Shown here one piece after another: positions 42,901 to 52,186 of a stretch of 64,000 nucleotides of DNA. Within the stretch, counting starts at the first letter, position 1. Every line of letters starts with the position of its first letter. This DNA comes from Thalassovita aquimarina (GTDB lineage Bacteria > Pseudomonadota > Alphaproteobacteria > Rhodobacterales > Rhodobacteraceae). The notes beneath the pieces are model-generated. The model was not told where the DNA came from. It saw only the letters and a program-made list of their open reading frames with translations, and made no database searches. The DNA is taken from NCBI RefSeq assembly GCF_018219815.1, contig NZ_JADMKU010000002.1, positions 248,001 through 312,000 of the forward strand. The letters are read 5' to 3'. The translations under genes were made by a program, and so were the position numbers.

Positions 42901-43395
42901 CTAGCGGACGATCAGCCGGGTGCCCGGGACGATGCTGCGGGCGATGTGGATCAGGTGATCCCGGCGGAAGGTGATGCAGCCCTCGGTCGGGTAATGCGGC
43001 CGGCGCCATTGATGCAGGAAAATGGCCGATCCCCTGCCGGGTGTCGCATCGGGATAATTCCAGTCGGTGATCAGCACGATGTCGTAAAGCGGATCGGCCC
43101 GGCGCAGGTGTTCGTGGCCGTGGCCGTAGGGGGCGCGGACCGGGTGATTGTAGTCGGGCCGCGACGCGTCGTCCGACCACAGGTCGTTCGGGCCGATCGG
43201 GTCGGCCCAGGATGCGGGCCGGGCCAGTCGATCGGGGCGGTAGAGCATGCCGAGGATGCGATGGGTGCCCTTGGGCGTGGCGCCGTCGCCTTCGTGCTTG
43301 TTGCCGCTCAGTCCGCCGCGGCCGATGCTGCAGGGGAAATAGCGCCCCTGGAAGCGGATGCCGCGCGCTGTCAGCACCAGGTCGGCGGGGGTCAC
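42901..43395 (-). CDS. L,D-transpeptidase (YkuD-like) family protein
   Basis: A 164-residue protein with the YkuD catalytic pattern: an upstream histidine (HQWRRPHYPTEGCITF) and the active cysteine in GCITFRRDHL. It starts with GTG 43395, overlapping the ribA stop by four bases. The KGTHRILGMLYRPDR segment and the C-terminal end IVPGTRLIVR fit the small family found in alphaproteobacteria. No signal peptide is visible, so its place of action (peptidoglycan crosslinking in the periplasm is usual) is not clear. Confidence 0.85.
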   Translation of the reverse strand: MTPADLVLTARGIRFQGRYFPCSIGRGGLSGNKHEGDGATPKGTHRILGMLYRPDRLARPASWADPIGPNDLWSDDASRPDYNHPVRAPYGHGHEHLRRADPLYDIVLITDWNYPDATPGRGSAIFLHQWRRPHYPTEGCITFRRDHLIHIARSIVPGTRLIVR

Positions 43396-44483
43396 AGCAG
43401 GTGCCCCGACTTCGCCGCCTTTGTGGCCAGGTAACCGCGGTTGTGATGGGTTTCGCCCACTTTCAGCGGCACCCGTTCGACCACGTCGATGCCGTTCTTT
43501 TCCATCATCGCGATCTTGCGCGGGTTGTTGGTCAGCAGCCGCACCCGGGAAAAGCCCATCGACTTCAGGATACTGGCCCCCAGCTTGAAATCGCGTTCGT
43601 CGTCCTCGAAGCCGAGCCGGTGATTGGCCTCGACCGTGTCGAACCCCTGATCCTGCAGCGAATAGGCCCGCATCTTGTTGGCCAGCCCGATGCCGCGGCC
43701 TTCCTGGTTGAGGTAGAGCAGGACGCCGGCGCCTTCTTCGCCCATCTGGGCCAACGCGCCGCGCAGTTGCGGACCGCAATCGCATTTCTGGCTGCCCAGA
43801 ACGTCCCCGGTGAAACAGGCCGAATGCAGCCGCGCCAGCACCGGTTCGTCGCGCGGCGGCGATCCGATCTCAAAAGCGTAATGTTCCTCGCCACCGTCTT
43901 CGGGGCGGAAGATGTGCAGCCGGCCGGCCTCGGACGCCTCGACCGGCAAGCGGGCGCTGACCACCGGGTGCGGATGCGGAGAGGCGGTCAGCAGCGACGC
44001 GGCGCGGTCGGCATTGACCACGGTCAGGGCCTGTTCCCCGGCAAAAACGTAGGGATCGGGCAGCGACAGTATCACCGCCGCAGGCAACAGCCGCGCCGAT
44101 TTCGTCAGCGTGATCGCCACCCGGTGCAGATCGGCGGCCCCCTCGCGCAGGGTCTGCAGCGGGCCCTTCATCGGCGATTGCAGGTCGTCGGCCGGATCGG
44201 CGACACCGCGCAGCCATGTCATCGACACGTCCTGGGGCAGCACAATCCGGGCCAGATCGCCGTCATAGGCGCGCGCCTTCAGCGTTTCGGCCCGCCGCGC
44301 GGTGATCGCCAGAACCGGCTGCCCGCCCAGCGCGCGCAGGTCGGCAAGCCGCTGCGCGTCCAGCGTTTCGGCGGCCAGAACCAGCGCTCCTTCACCGTCC
44401 TGCACCAGCACCACGGGCACGCCCATGCGCAGATCGGCGCGGGCGCGGGCGATAAGTTCGGTCAGATCGGGGGCGAAGCTCAT
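43392..44483 (-). CDS. ribA: GTP cyclohydrolase II
   Basis: A 363-residue enzyme; the C-terminal ~200 residues form the GTP cyclohydrolase II domain. Zinc-binding cysteines are in HSACFTGDVLGSQKCDCGPQL; further motifs are LNQEGRGIGLANKMRAY and LLTNNPRKIAMME. The N-terminal ~160 residues lack the DHBP-synthase motifs of RibB, so it is not a RibBA bifunctional enzyme. It catalyses the first step of riboflavin synthesis. The L,D-transpeptidase gene follows with a four-base overlap. Confidence 0.95.
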   Translation of the reverse strand: MSFAPDLTELIARARADLRMGVPVVLVQDGEGALVLAAETLDAQRLADLRALGGQPVLAITARRAETLKARAYDGDLARIVLPQDVSMTWLRGVADPADDLQSPMKGPLQTLREGAADLHRVAITLTKSARLLPAAVILSLPDPYVFAGEQALTVVNADRAASLLTASPHPHPVVSARLPVEASEAGRLHIFRPEDGGEEHYAFEIGSPPRDEPVLARLHSACFTGDVLGSQKCDCGPQLRGALAQMGEEGAGVLLYLNQEGRGIGLANKMRAYSLQDQGFDTVEANHRLGFEDDERDFKLGASILKSMGFSRVRLLTNNPRKIAMMEKNGIDVVERVPLKVGETHHNRGYLATKAAKSGHLL

Positions 44484-44647
44484 GGTCTCTTCCTTCGGGT
44501 TCCGGCCTGTGACTTAGTCCTTTTTGTCGGAATTTGAAACATTTCCCGGTCAAAGAACACGTCCACGTGAGAAGATTGCAGCAAATCTTGTCTGATCCGT
44601 CATCCGGTCTCATCTGTTTCACACGCAAACGCAAGGAGGCCACCGCA

Positions 44648-45334
44648 ATGGCACAGCTGAAGAAGATCCTGCTTGTCGACGATGACGACGATCTGCGCGA
44701 GGCGCTGAGCGAGCAATTGGTGATGACCGAGGATTTCGACGTCTTCGAAGCCGATAGCGGTGCCGAGGCCATGAAGCGGAGCAAGGAAGGTATTTACGAC
44801 CTGCTGATCCTCGATGTCGGCCTGCCCGATACCGATGGCCGCGAACTGTGCAAGCTGATGCGCAAACAGGGCGTCAAAAGCCCGGTGATCATGCTGACCG
44901 GCCATGACAGCGATGCGGATACGATTTTAGGCCTCGATGCGGGCGCCAACGATTACGTGACCAAGCCGTTCCGCTTCCCGGTGCTGCTGGCGCGCATCCG
45001 CGCCCAGCTGCGCCAGCACGAACAATCCGAGGACGCGGTGTTCCAGTTGGGGCCGTATTCCTTCCGCCCCGCGATGAAGATGCTGGTGGACGAGGAGGAC
45101 AAGAAAATCCGCCTGACCGAGAAGGAAACCAATATCCTGAAATTCCTCTACCGGTCGTCCGAGGGCGTGGTTCCGCGCGATGTGCTGCTGCACGAGGTCT
45201 GGGGCTACAACGCCGGGGTGACCACCCACACGCTGGAAACGCATATCTATCGTTTGCGGCAGAAAATCGAACCCGATCCGTCGAATGCCCGCATCCTGAT
45301 TACCGAAAGCGGGGGCTATAAGCTGGTCGCGTGA
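44648..45334 (+). CDS. OmpR/PhoB-family response regulator
   Basis: A 228-residue two-component regulator. Receiver domain: acidic pocket VDDDDD, phosphoacceptor D in LLILDVGLPDTDGRE, conserved TG in MLTGHDSD and K in YVTKPF. DNA-binding winged helix: LTEKETNILKFLYRSSEGVVPRDVL and THTLETHIYRLRQKIEPDP. It resembles CenR of Rhodobacter; the partner kinase is not adjacent. The start at 44648 gives an exact receiver N-terminus. It is followed by a strong terminator. Confidence 0.94.
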   Translation: MAQLKKILLVDDDDDLREALSEQLVMTEDFDVFEADSGAEAMKRSKEGIYDLLILDVGLPDTDGRELCKLMRKQGVKSPVIMLTGHDSDADTILGLDAGANDYVTKPFRFPVLLARIRAQLRQHEQSEDAVFQLGPYSFRPAMKMLVDEEDKKIRLTEKETNILKFLYRSSEGVVPRDVLLHEVWGYNAGVTTHTLETHIYRLRQKIEPDPSNARILITESGGYKLVA

Positions 45335-45432
45335 AATTTGACAAAGATCAAGGCGACACAATGCGGACCACGATACTTAATATGTATACCGTCGCATAAG
45401 CGGGTTATCTTATGCACCTCCCTGTTGGACTG

Positions 45433-45460
45433 GACCCGGGCTTGCCCCGGGTCTTTTTTT
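45433..45460 (+). terminator. Rho-independent terminator after the response regulator gene
   Basis: GACCCGGG pairs with CCCGGGTC around a short CTTGC loop and is followed by seven Ts. Confidence 0.93.
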
Positions 45461-45548
45461 GACCTCCGGCAGGGTCGACAACGTCCCTGATGATCCCTTC
45501 GAAACCGGGTATTCCCTCGGGCCGTCACAGCCTCTACGTTGCGCGTGC

Positions 45549-46292
45549 ATGACGATCACCGAACTCCATCTCTTTCCGGCTCTGGGCCCTTGGCTCATTT
45601 GCGCCTTCGCCGTCATGCTCGGCACGACAATTCAAAAGCTTTCGGGGGCCGGGTTCGGCATGGTTGCGGCGCCCATCATGACGCTGGTTGCCGCGGACTG
45701 GGTGCCCGGAACGGTTCTTCTTGTGGGGTTCCTTGTAGGTGCCGGATCGGTTCTAAGCGCGCGGGATGCGATCGTTCTGAAGGACCTTCCGCCCGGCTTC
45801 ATGGGACGCACTCTCGGGGCGGTTCTGGCCGCGACGATTGCCGCGATTGTCGTCGGCTCCCCCGCTCTGCCTATCGTCGTGGCCTGCATCGTGCTGTTTG
45901 CCGTGGCGCTCAACCTTGCGGGGCTGAGAATACCGATCAACAAGTTTTCGCTATTCGGGGCCGGCACGGTCGCCGGGATCATGGGAACTCTGACGGGGAT
46001 CGGGGCACCGCCGATGGCGATCCTCTATTCGCGGGTCGAAACGCGCCGTTCGGCGGCATCGCAGAATGCTTTTTTCGGGTTCGGGATGGTCGTGTCCGTG
46101 CTCGCCCTTACCATTGCGGGGGTTATGCGTTGGCCCCAGGTCGCCTTCGCCGTTTCGCTTGCCCCGCTCGTGCCGCTGAGCCTCTATCTGTCACGCCCGC
46201 TGACACGGCGTTTCGAGCGCGGCTCGATCCGGCCCTGGGCGCTTGGACTGGCCGCCACCGCGGCGGTGATCCTGCTGGTCCGCAACTTCTGA
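45549..46292 (+). CDS. TauE/SafE family sulfite/sulfonate exporter-like permease
   Basis: A 247-residue membrane protein with about eight helices in two repeats. The segment GTTIQKLSGAGFGMVAAPIMTLV in the first repeat and GTLTGIGAPPMAILYSR in the second are typical of TauE/SafE proteins. Substrate unknown; sulfite or sulfonate export is the family role. The ATG at 45549 is chosen because the upstream frame is not hydrophobic. Confidence 0.9.
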   Translation: MTITELHLFPALGPWLICAFAVMLGTTIQKLSGAGFGMVAAPIMTLVAADWVPGTVLLVGFLVGAGSVLSARDAIVLKDLPPGFMGRTLGAVLAATIAAIVVGSPALPIVVACIVLFAVALNLAGLRIPINKFSLFGAGTVAGIMGTLTGIGAPPMAILYSRVETRRSAASQNAFFGFGMVVSVLALTIAGVMRWPQVAFAVSLAPLVPLSLYLSRPLTRRFERGSIRPWALGLAATAAVILLVRNF

Positions 46293-46404
46293 ACATCTCG
46301 GCGGCGCACGTCCAACGCGCCGCACCCTTTTGCCCCGTTTTCGGGTTGCGCCCCGCCCGACCCTGCGGGCATTCTGCGCCGCGAACCGCCAATCGGAGTT
46401 TTCC

Positions 46405-47193
46405 ATGTCCTTCACCCTTGCCACCTGGAACATCAACTCGGTCCGCCTGCGCGAACCCATCGTCTGCAAGCTGATGGAGGAAGAAGCGCCCGACGTGCTG
46501 TGCCTGCAGGAATGCAAGAGCCCGGTGGACAAGATCCCGCTGGAGTCGTTCAAGGCGCTTGGCTACCACTACATGGTGGCGCGCGGGCAGAAGGGATATA
46601 ACGGCGTCGCGATCCTATCGAAGCTGCCGATCGAGGATGTGGGCGACATGGATTTCGCCTCGCTCGGCCATGCCCGCCACGTGGCGGCGCGGCTGAAAAA
46701 CGGCGTGACGGTGCACAATTTCTATGTCCCGGCGGGCGGCGACAAGCCCGACCGCGAGGTGAACGAGAAATTCGGCCAGAAGCTCGATTACCTGACCGAG
46801 ATGCGCGACTGGTTCAAGGAAGAACAGTTCGAAAAGTCGATCCTGGTCGGCGACCTGAACATCGCCCCGCGCGAAGACGACGTCTGGTCGCATAAACAAT
46901 TGCTGAAGATCGTCAGCCACACGCCCGTCGAGGTCGATCACCTACAGCAGGTGATGGAGGCCGGAAAATGGGCCGACGTGACCCGCAACGACATCCCCGA
47001 GGGGCTGCTTTATTCGTGGTGGTCCTACCGCGCCAAGGATTGGGATGCCGCCGACAAGGGCCGCCGGTTGGATCACATCTGGGCCACGCCGGACATCAAG
47101 AACGCCGGCCATTCCAGCCGCATCCTGCGCGCCGCGCGGGGCTGGGAAAAGCCCAGCGACCACGCGCCGGTTTTCGCGACGTTCGATCTTTGA
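46405..47193 (+). CDS. xthA: Exodeoxyribonuclease III
   Basis: A 262-residue AP endonuclease of the EEP family for base-excision repair. Motifs: ATWNINSVRLR, CLQECK (metal-binding glutamate), VGDLNIAPREDDVW, DVTRNDIPE, YSWWSYR, RRLDHIW and SDHAPVF. The start at 46405 matches the family N-terminus. Confidence 0.96.
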   Translation: MSFTLATWNINSVRLREPIVCKLMEEEAPDVLCLQECKSPVDKIPLESFKALGYHYMVARGQKGYNGVAILSKLPIEDVGDMDFASLGHARHVAARLKNGVTVHNFYVPAGGDKPDREVNEKFGQKLDYLTEMRDWFKEEQFEKSILVGDLNIAPREDDVWSHKQLLKIVSHTPVEVDHLQQVMEAGKWADVTRNDIPEGLLYSWWSYRAKDWDAADKGRRLDHIWATPDIKNAGHSSRILRAARGWEKPSDHAPVFATFDL

Positions 47194-47280
47194 TCGGCTC
47201 GGGAAGACGCTGCAACCTTGGAATTCCGCCCCGCAAGGGGCATATAAAGACAAACGCAAAATCCCAAGGATAGGGTTGTC

Positions 47281-48204
47281 ATGCTAGAACTAGGTTCCAC
47301 CCCGCCCGCCGCCGATCTGATCAAGGACGTGACCGAGGCCAATTTTATGGCCGATGTCGTCGAAGCTTCGCAGGAAGTGCCCGTCATCGTCGATTTCTGG
47401 GCCCCGTGGTGCGGCCCGTGCAAGACGCTGGGCCCGATGCTGGAAGAGGCCGTGACCAAGGCCAAGGGCGCCGTGAAGATGGCCAAGGTCGATGTCGACC
47501 AGAACCAGATGCTGGCGCAGGCCTTGGCGCAGCAGGGACTGCCGCTGCAATCGATCCCGACCGTCGTGGCCTTCGTCAAGGGCCGCCCCACCGACATGTT
47601 CCAGGGCGCCGTTCCGGTCTCCGAAATCGACGCCTTCATAAAGCGCGCCATTGAGGCGGGCGGCGGTGAAGCCGGCGGCGGATTGGAAGAAGCTTTGGCC
47701 GCGGCCGAGGAAATGCTGGCCGAGGGCGCGGTGGCCGATGCCGCCCAGACCTTCGCCGCCATCGCCGAGGAAGACCCGCAAAACGCCGCCGCTTTCGGCG
47801 GGCTGGCGCGCTGCCATGTCGCGATGGGCGAACTGGACCAGGCCGAAGCGGTGCTGAACGGCGTTCCCGCCGAAATTTCAGACGCCGCCCCGATCGAAGC
47901 CGCCCATGCACAGCTGGAACTGGCGCGGCAGGCCGCGAATTCCGGCCCGTTGGACGAATTGAAAGCGGCGATCGAGGCCGATCCGGGCAACCTTGAGGCG
48001 CGGTTCGAACTGGCGCAGGCGCTGCATGCCGCCGGTCAGGTCGAGGAAGCGGTCAATGAATTGCTGGAACTGTTCCGCCGCGACCGCGAATGGAACGACG
48101 GCGCGGCCAAGCAGCAGTTGTTCACCATTTTCGATGCTCTCAAGCCGAACGACCCGATCGTTCTCAATGGCCGTCGCAAACTCAGCTCGATGATATTTGC
48201 CTGA
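47281..48204 (+). CDS. Thioredoxin-TPR protein (CnoX/YbbN-like)
   Basis: A 307-residue cytosolic protein with a thioredoxin domain (WAPWCGPCKTLGPM, intact CGPC) and C-terminal TPR-type repeats (about 130-300), like CnoX/YbbN, which protects chaperone clients from oxidation by chlorine stress. The cis-proline segment QSIPTVVAFVKG is present. It forms a run with LON-like and Trm112 genes. Confidence 0.93.
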   Translation: MLELGSTPPAADLIKDVTEANFMADVVEASQEVPVIVDFWAPWCGPCKTLGPMLEEAVTKAKGAVKMAKVDVDQNQMLAQALAQQGLPLQSIPTVVAFVKGRPTDMFQGAVPVSEIDAFIKRAIEAGGGEAGGGLEEALAAAEEMLAEGAVADAAQTFAAIAEEDPQNAAAFGGLARCHVAMGELDQAEAVLNGVPAEISDAAPIEAAHAQLELARQAANSGPLDELKAAIEADPGNLEARFELAQALHAAGQVEEAVNELLELFRRDREWNDGAAKQQLFTIFDALKPNDPIVLNGRRKLSSMIFA

Positions 48205-48219
48205 CCGTCGGTTCGGGCT

Positions 48220-48876
48220 ATGTCCTCGCCCATGACTAGACCGACCCAGCTGCCGGATACGATACCGGTTTTCCCCCTGCCCGGGGCGTTGCTTTTGCCC
48301 CGGGCACGGTTGCCGCTGCACATTTTCGAACCGCGTTACCTTGCGATGCTGGACGACGCGCTGAAAACGCCGGAGCGGCTGATCGGGATGGTGCAGCCCT
48401 GCCTGACGCCGGGCTGTCACAGCGCTCAGTTGCATCACATCGGCAGCGCCGGTCGGATCACCCAGTTTTCGGAAACCGAAGACGGGCGCTACATGATCAC
48501 GCTGACTGGCATTTCGCGGTTCCGCATCCGTAACGAGGTCGAGGGTTTCACCCCCTACCGGCGCTGCGCAGTGTCGTGGGCGGGCTTCGAAAAGGATCAG
48601 GGCGCGGAAGAACACGATGCCGGCCTCAACCGACCCGCCTTCATGGAACTGTTGTCGCGATTCTTCAGGCTGCGCGGGCTCGATACCGATTGGGACAGCA
48701 TGGCCGATGCCGATGACGAACTGCTGATCAATTCGCTGTCGATGATGCTGGATTTCGCGCCCGAGGACAAACAGGCCCTGTTGGAGGCGCCTTGCCTTGC
48801 CACTCGGCGCGAAACGCTTGTCACCCTGATCGAATTTGCGCTACGCGGGGGTGAAGACGAGGAAAAGCTGCAATGA
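48220..48876 (+). CDS. LON-substrate-binding-domain protein
   Basis: A 218-residue protein consisting of the N-terminal substrate-binding domain of Lon protease, without ATPase or protease parts. [22 protein letters not shown] and [12 protein letters not shown] are typical. It may deliver substrates or adapt protease action; function unproven. A start at 48232 is also possible. Overlaps the Trm112 gene by four bases. Confidence 0.92.
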   Translation: MSSPMTRPTQLPDTIPVFPLPGALLLPRARLPLHIFEPRYLAMLDDALKTPERLIGMVQPCLTPGCHSAQLHHIGSAGRITQFSETEDGRYMITLTGISRFRIRNEVEGFTPYRRCAVSWAGFEKDQGAEEHDAGLNRPAFMELLSRFFRLRGLDTDWDSMADADDELLINSLSMMLDFAPEDKQALLEAPCLATRRETLVTLIEFALRGGEDEEKLQ

Positions 48877-49055
48877 CCGATACACCGCCCTTCGACCGCC
48901 ACATGCTGGAAGCGCTGATCTGCCCGGTCACCCATGGCCCGCTGGAATACGACGCCGAGGCGCAGGAACTGATTTCGAAATCGGCCAAGCTGGCTTTCCC
49001 GATCCGCAACGGCATCCCGATCATGCTGGTCGACGAGGCGCGCAAGCTGGACTGA
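48873..49055 (+). CDS. Trm112 family protein
   Basis: A 60-residue protein: [36 protein letters not shown] match the small Trm112/YcaR family, which activates methyltransferases. Only one cysteine of the usual zinc set remains, as in many bacterial members. The ATG overlaps the stop of the LON-domain gene. Confidence 0.92.
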   Translation: MTDTPPFDRHMLEALICPVTHGPLEYDAEAQELISKSAKLAFPIRNGIPIMLVDEARKLD

Positions 49056-49245
49056 GCCGGGTCGGCGCCAGTCCGCGGGGTGGCGCTGCGCAGCCTTGAG
49101 CATGGCAGTTTATACCAGCCAAGTCCGAGCTTCCTCTAAATCGCAAAGCATACCTCACCAAAGCGCCAGCCCGTTCGGGCGGACTGGCGCGGGCCCGGCG
49201 GCCTGACGGCCTTGTTCCGGGCCGCGACTCCCTTCAAAAGCTCGC

Positions 49246-49668
49246 TTACCGGCCCAACAACGCCAGCGTCCTTTCGCAACGCTGCCCGCCGTAAAACGCA
49301 TCCAGCACCCGGCCGAACACCGGATCGGCATCGGGCAATTCGGCGAACAGGGTGGCCGAACTGCGCAGCTTCATCCCGTCGATCCCGCCCAGGATGTCCT
49401 CGGCCGGTTGGCCCGCATGGGTCAGCATCAGCCCCATCATGTGGATCAGCCGCGGCCCCAGCACCGGATGGGCCAGGTAATCCGCGGCCTCCTGCAGGTC
49501 CGCGATGCCGTAAAGATGGGCGAAGTTCGACCGGCCCAGCCCGCGCAATTGCGGGAAAACGTACCACATCCAGTGCGACAGTTTCCGCCCCTGCGCGATT
49601 TCGCGTTCCGCATCGGTATAATTGCGTTCCTGCGCCAGCACGAAACGATCCAGGCTTTCCTGTTTCAT
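49246..49668 (-). CDS. DUF1810 family protein
   Basis: A 140-residue protein: SLDRFVLAQERNYTDAEREIAQGRKLSHWMW and YVFPQLRGLGRSNFAHLYGI are the family pattern; ends CERTLALLGR. Function unknown (possible NAD-binding). Start at 49668 overlaps the stop of the VOC gene by four bases. Confidence 0.92.
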   Translation of the reverse strand: MKQESLDRFVLAQERNYTDAEREIAQGRKLSHWMWYVFPQLRGLGRSNFAHLYGIADLQEAADYLAHPVLGPRLIHMMGLMLTHAGQPAEDILGGIDGMKLRSSATLFAELPDADPVFGRVLDAFYGGQRCERTLALLGR

Positions 49669-50108
49669 GACGCGTCCCGCTCCTCCTGGCTCAGCACCCG
49701 GCTCGGCACCCAAGCATAACCGTTGTCGCACAGGATCACCGCTTCGCGCAGCCCGTGCGGTTTGTTCGCCGGGGCCTGCAACACCATCGCCGCCGCCGCC
49801 GCGGCCCGGTCCGCGGCCTTGTCGGGATCGGTATTGAACAGGCGGATTTCGATCCCCGCCCCGCGCGGCGGGTTTTCCGGCAGCAGGGTCAACAGCGGAT
49901 GGTCGGCAAAGGTGCCGTCGCTGTGCAGTTGCAACAATTGACCCTGATAGGGAACGATGGCGAAATCCGCCGATACCCGGTGCGCTTCGATGCCGAACAC
50001 GTTGCGCAGGAACGCCACCTCGGCCGGCACGTCGCGGACCAGAAGGTTCAATCCGATCCCCGTCAGGGACGCCCCGAAATCTGCGGCCGATACCGTTTCG
50101 AAATCCAT
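49665..50108 (-). CDS. VOC-fold (glyoxalase-like) protein
   Basis: A 147-residue protein with one VOC half-barrel pair: GLNLLVRDVPAEVAFLRNVFGI and GYAWVPSRVL. Metal-ligand residues typical of glyoxalases are not all visible, so the reaction is unknown. It precedes DUF1810 with a four-base overlap. Confidence 0.85.
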   Translation of the reverse strand: MDFETVSAADFGASLTGIGLNLLVRDVPAEVAFLRNVFGIEAHRVSADFAIVPYQGQLLQLHSDGTFADHPLLTLLPENPPRGAGIEIRLFNTDPDKAADRAAAAAAMVLQAPANKPHGLREAVILCDNGYAWVPSRVLSQEERDAS

Positions 50109-50195
50109 TGCAACCCCTTGATCATTTTCCCGTTACAGGAATGGTTGAACCTGCCCGGGACCCGTGTCAACGTCAGCGGAAAACAGGATCACGCG

Positions 50196-51680
50196 ATGAC
50201 TCCCAGCAAGCCCGACCTCAGGATCGAAACGCCGCAACTGGCCGAAGCGGAAGCGTTCGACGACGCCACCGCCGCCGTGGCCCGGCTGGAGGAGCTTTAC
50301 GACGGTGCGATCGAATTCCTGTGCCGCAATTTCCGCGCAGCGATGGCAAGCGGCAGCGCCGATTGCCGCTATCGCGCCTTTTACCCCGAAATCCGCATCA
50401 CCACGACCTCCTTCGCCAAGGTCGACAGCAGGTTGAGCTTCGGCCACGTGTCCGAACCCGGCACCTTCGCCGCCACGATCACCCGGCCCGACCTGTTCCG
50501 CAATTACCTGCGCCAGCAGATCGGGTTGCTGCTTGAAAACCACGGCGTGCCGGTGGTGATCGGGATCAGCGACACGCCGATGCCGGTGCATTTCGCGGTG
50601 GCCAACGAAACCGACATGACGGTGCCGCAGGAAGGGGCGGGCGATTTCATCCTGCGCGACGTGTTCGACGTGCCCGACCTCAGCACCACCAACGACGACA
50701 TCGTCAACGGCACCTATCAGATTCCCGCCGACGGCACCGCGCCGCTGGCACCGTTCACCGCGCAGCGGGTGGATTATTCGCTGGCCCGGCTGTCGCATTA
50801 CACCGCCACCGATCCGGTGCACTTCCAGAACCACGTGTTGTTCACCAACTACCAGTTCTACGTTTCCGAATTCGAAGCCTTCGCGCGCGACATGCTGGCC
50901 GATCCGGACAGCGGCTATACCTCGTTCGTGGTGACAGGGAATGCCGAAATTACCGCCCCCGATCAGGAATTGCCGCGCACCTTCAAGATGCCGCAGATGC
51001 CGGCCTATCACCTGAAACGCGCCGACGGGTCGGGGATCACGCTGGTCAATATCGGGGTCGGACCATCGAACGCCAAGACCGCGACCGACCATATCGCGGT
51101 GCTGCGGCCGCATGCCTGGATCATGGTCGGCCATTGCGCCGGGCTGCGCGCCAGCCAGTCGTTGGGCGATTTCGTTCTGGCCCATGCCTACCTGCGCGAA
51201 GACAAGGTTCTGGACGACGACCTGCCGGTCTGGGTGCCGGTGCCGGCGCTGGCGGAAATTCAGATCGCGCTGGAACAGGCGGTAGCGACGGAAACCCAGC
51301 TGGAAGGCTATGACCTGAAACGGGTGATGCGCACCGGCACGGTGGCCAGCCTCGACAACCGGAACTGGGAATTGCGCGATACATCCGGCCCCGTACAGCG
51401 GCTCAGCCAATCGCGCGCGGTGGCGCTGGACATGGAAAGCGCAACCATCGCCGCTAACGGGTTCCGGTTCCGCGTGCCCTATGGCACGCTGCTTTGCGTC
51501 AGCGACAAACCGCTGCATGGCGAACTGAAACTGCCCGGCATGGCCAGCGATTTCTATAAAACACAGGTTTCGCGCCATTTGCTGATTGGCATCCGGGCGA
51601 TGGAACGGCTAAGAAAGATGCCATTGGAACGCATTCACAGCCGGAAATTGCGGAGTTTTGACGAGACCGCGTTCCTTTGA
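50196..51680 (+). CDS. amn: AMP nucleosidase
   Basis: A 494-residue enzyme that cleaves AMP to adenine and ribose-5-phosphate. N-terminal AMP-nucleosidase domain (RFYPEIRIT-like segment YRAFYPEIRITTTSF), C-terminal nucleoside-phosphorylase domain with NIGVGPSNAKTATDHIAVLRP, MVGHCAGLRASQSLGDFVL and ALDMESATIAANGFRFRVP. Full family length. Confidence 0.95.
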   Translation: MTPSKPDLRIETPQLAEAEAFDDATAAVARLEELYDGAIEFLCRNFRAAMASGSADCRYRAFYPEIRITTTSFAKVDSRLSFGHVSEPGTFAATITRPDLFRNYLRQQIGLLLENHGVPVVIGISDTPMPVHFAVANETDMTVPQEGAGDFILRDVFDVPDLSTTNDDIVNGTYQIPADGTAPLAPFTAQRVDYSLARLSHYTATDPVHFQNHVLFTNYQFYVSEFEAFARDMLADPDSGYTSFVVTGNAEITAPDQELPRTFKMPQMPAYHLKRADGSGITLVNIGVGPSNAKTATDHIAVLRPHAWIMVGHCAGLRASQSLGDFVLAHAYLREDKVLDDDLPVWVPVPALAEIQIALEQAVATETQLEGYDLKRVMRTGTVASLDNRNWELRDTSGPVQRLSQSRAVALDMESATIAANGFRFRVPYGTLLCVSDKPLHGELKLPGMASDFYKTQVSRHLLIGIRAMERLRKMPLERIHSRKLRSFDETAFL

Positions 51681-51810
51681 TCACATAAAATCGATTTTTT
51701 TGCTTGTTTTGCCCTTGTAGCAGGCCACAATTCGTTGTGTTTATACGCGACATACAGTTAAATACGCGCAATGAGGCCCAAATAATCGGGCATGTTAAGG
51801 AGACCAAAAA

Positions 51811-52098
51811 ATGGCAAAACCGATGACCAAGACCCAGCTTGTTGCTGCTCTGGCTGAGGAAATGGGAGCCGAGAAGAAAACCGCAACCGCGGCACTCGAC
51901 GCCATCGTATCGATCATCACCAAGGAAGTTTCGGCCGGCGGCGCAGTGACCCTGCCCGGCATCGGCAAGATCTACTGCCGTGAGCGCCCCGAGCGCATGG
52001 TGCGCAACCCCGCCACCGGTGAACAGATCAAGAAAGACGCCGACAAGGTGGTCAAGATGACCATCGCCAAGGCGCTGAAAGACAGCGTGAACGGCTGA
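51811..52098 (+). CDS. HU-family DNA-binding protein
   Basis: A 95-residue nucleoid protein: MTKTQLVAALAEEMGAEKKT, DAIVSIITKEV, VTLPGIGKIYCRERPERMVRNPATGEQ (DNA arm with RNPATG) and VKMTIAKALKDSVNG. Strong AAGGAG ribosome site upstream; the 130 bases before it are AT-rich, as expected for a strong promoter. A terminator follows. Confidence 0.96.
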   Translation: MAKPMTKTQLVAALAEEMGAEKKTATAALDAIVSIITKEVSAGGAVTLPGIGKIYCRERPERMVRNPATGEQIKKDADKVVKMTIAKALKDSVNG

Positions 52099-52122
52099 TC
52101 TTGCATCTTCTTGAAGTTTCGG

Positions 52123-52149
52123 AAAGGGTCGCCTTCGGGCGGCCCTTTT
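52123..52149 (+). terminator. Rho-independent terminator after HU gene
   Basis: AAAGGGTCGCC and GGCGGCCCTTTT form a stem (one G-T pair) with a TTCG tetraloop, followed by TTTTCTTTT. Confidence 0.9.
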
Positions 52150-52186
52150 CTTTTGGGCCGATGCAAACAAGGGATGGGATCCGGGG

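Noticed and set aside
43212-44537. 441-residue plus-strand frame opposite ribA
   Set aside because: It is antisense to the conserved zinc and substrate motifs of GTP cyclohydrolase II and has no recognisable domain.
50133-51578. 481-residue minus-strand frame opposite amn
   Set aside because: The composition is typical of an antisense shadow and the plus strand encodes a clear AMP nucleosidase.
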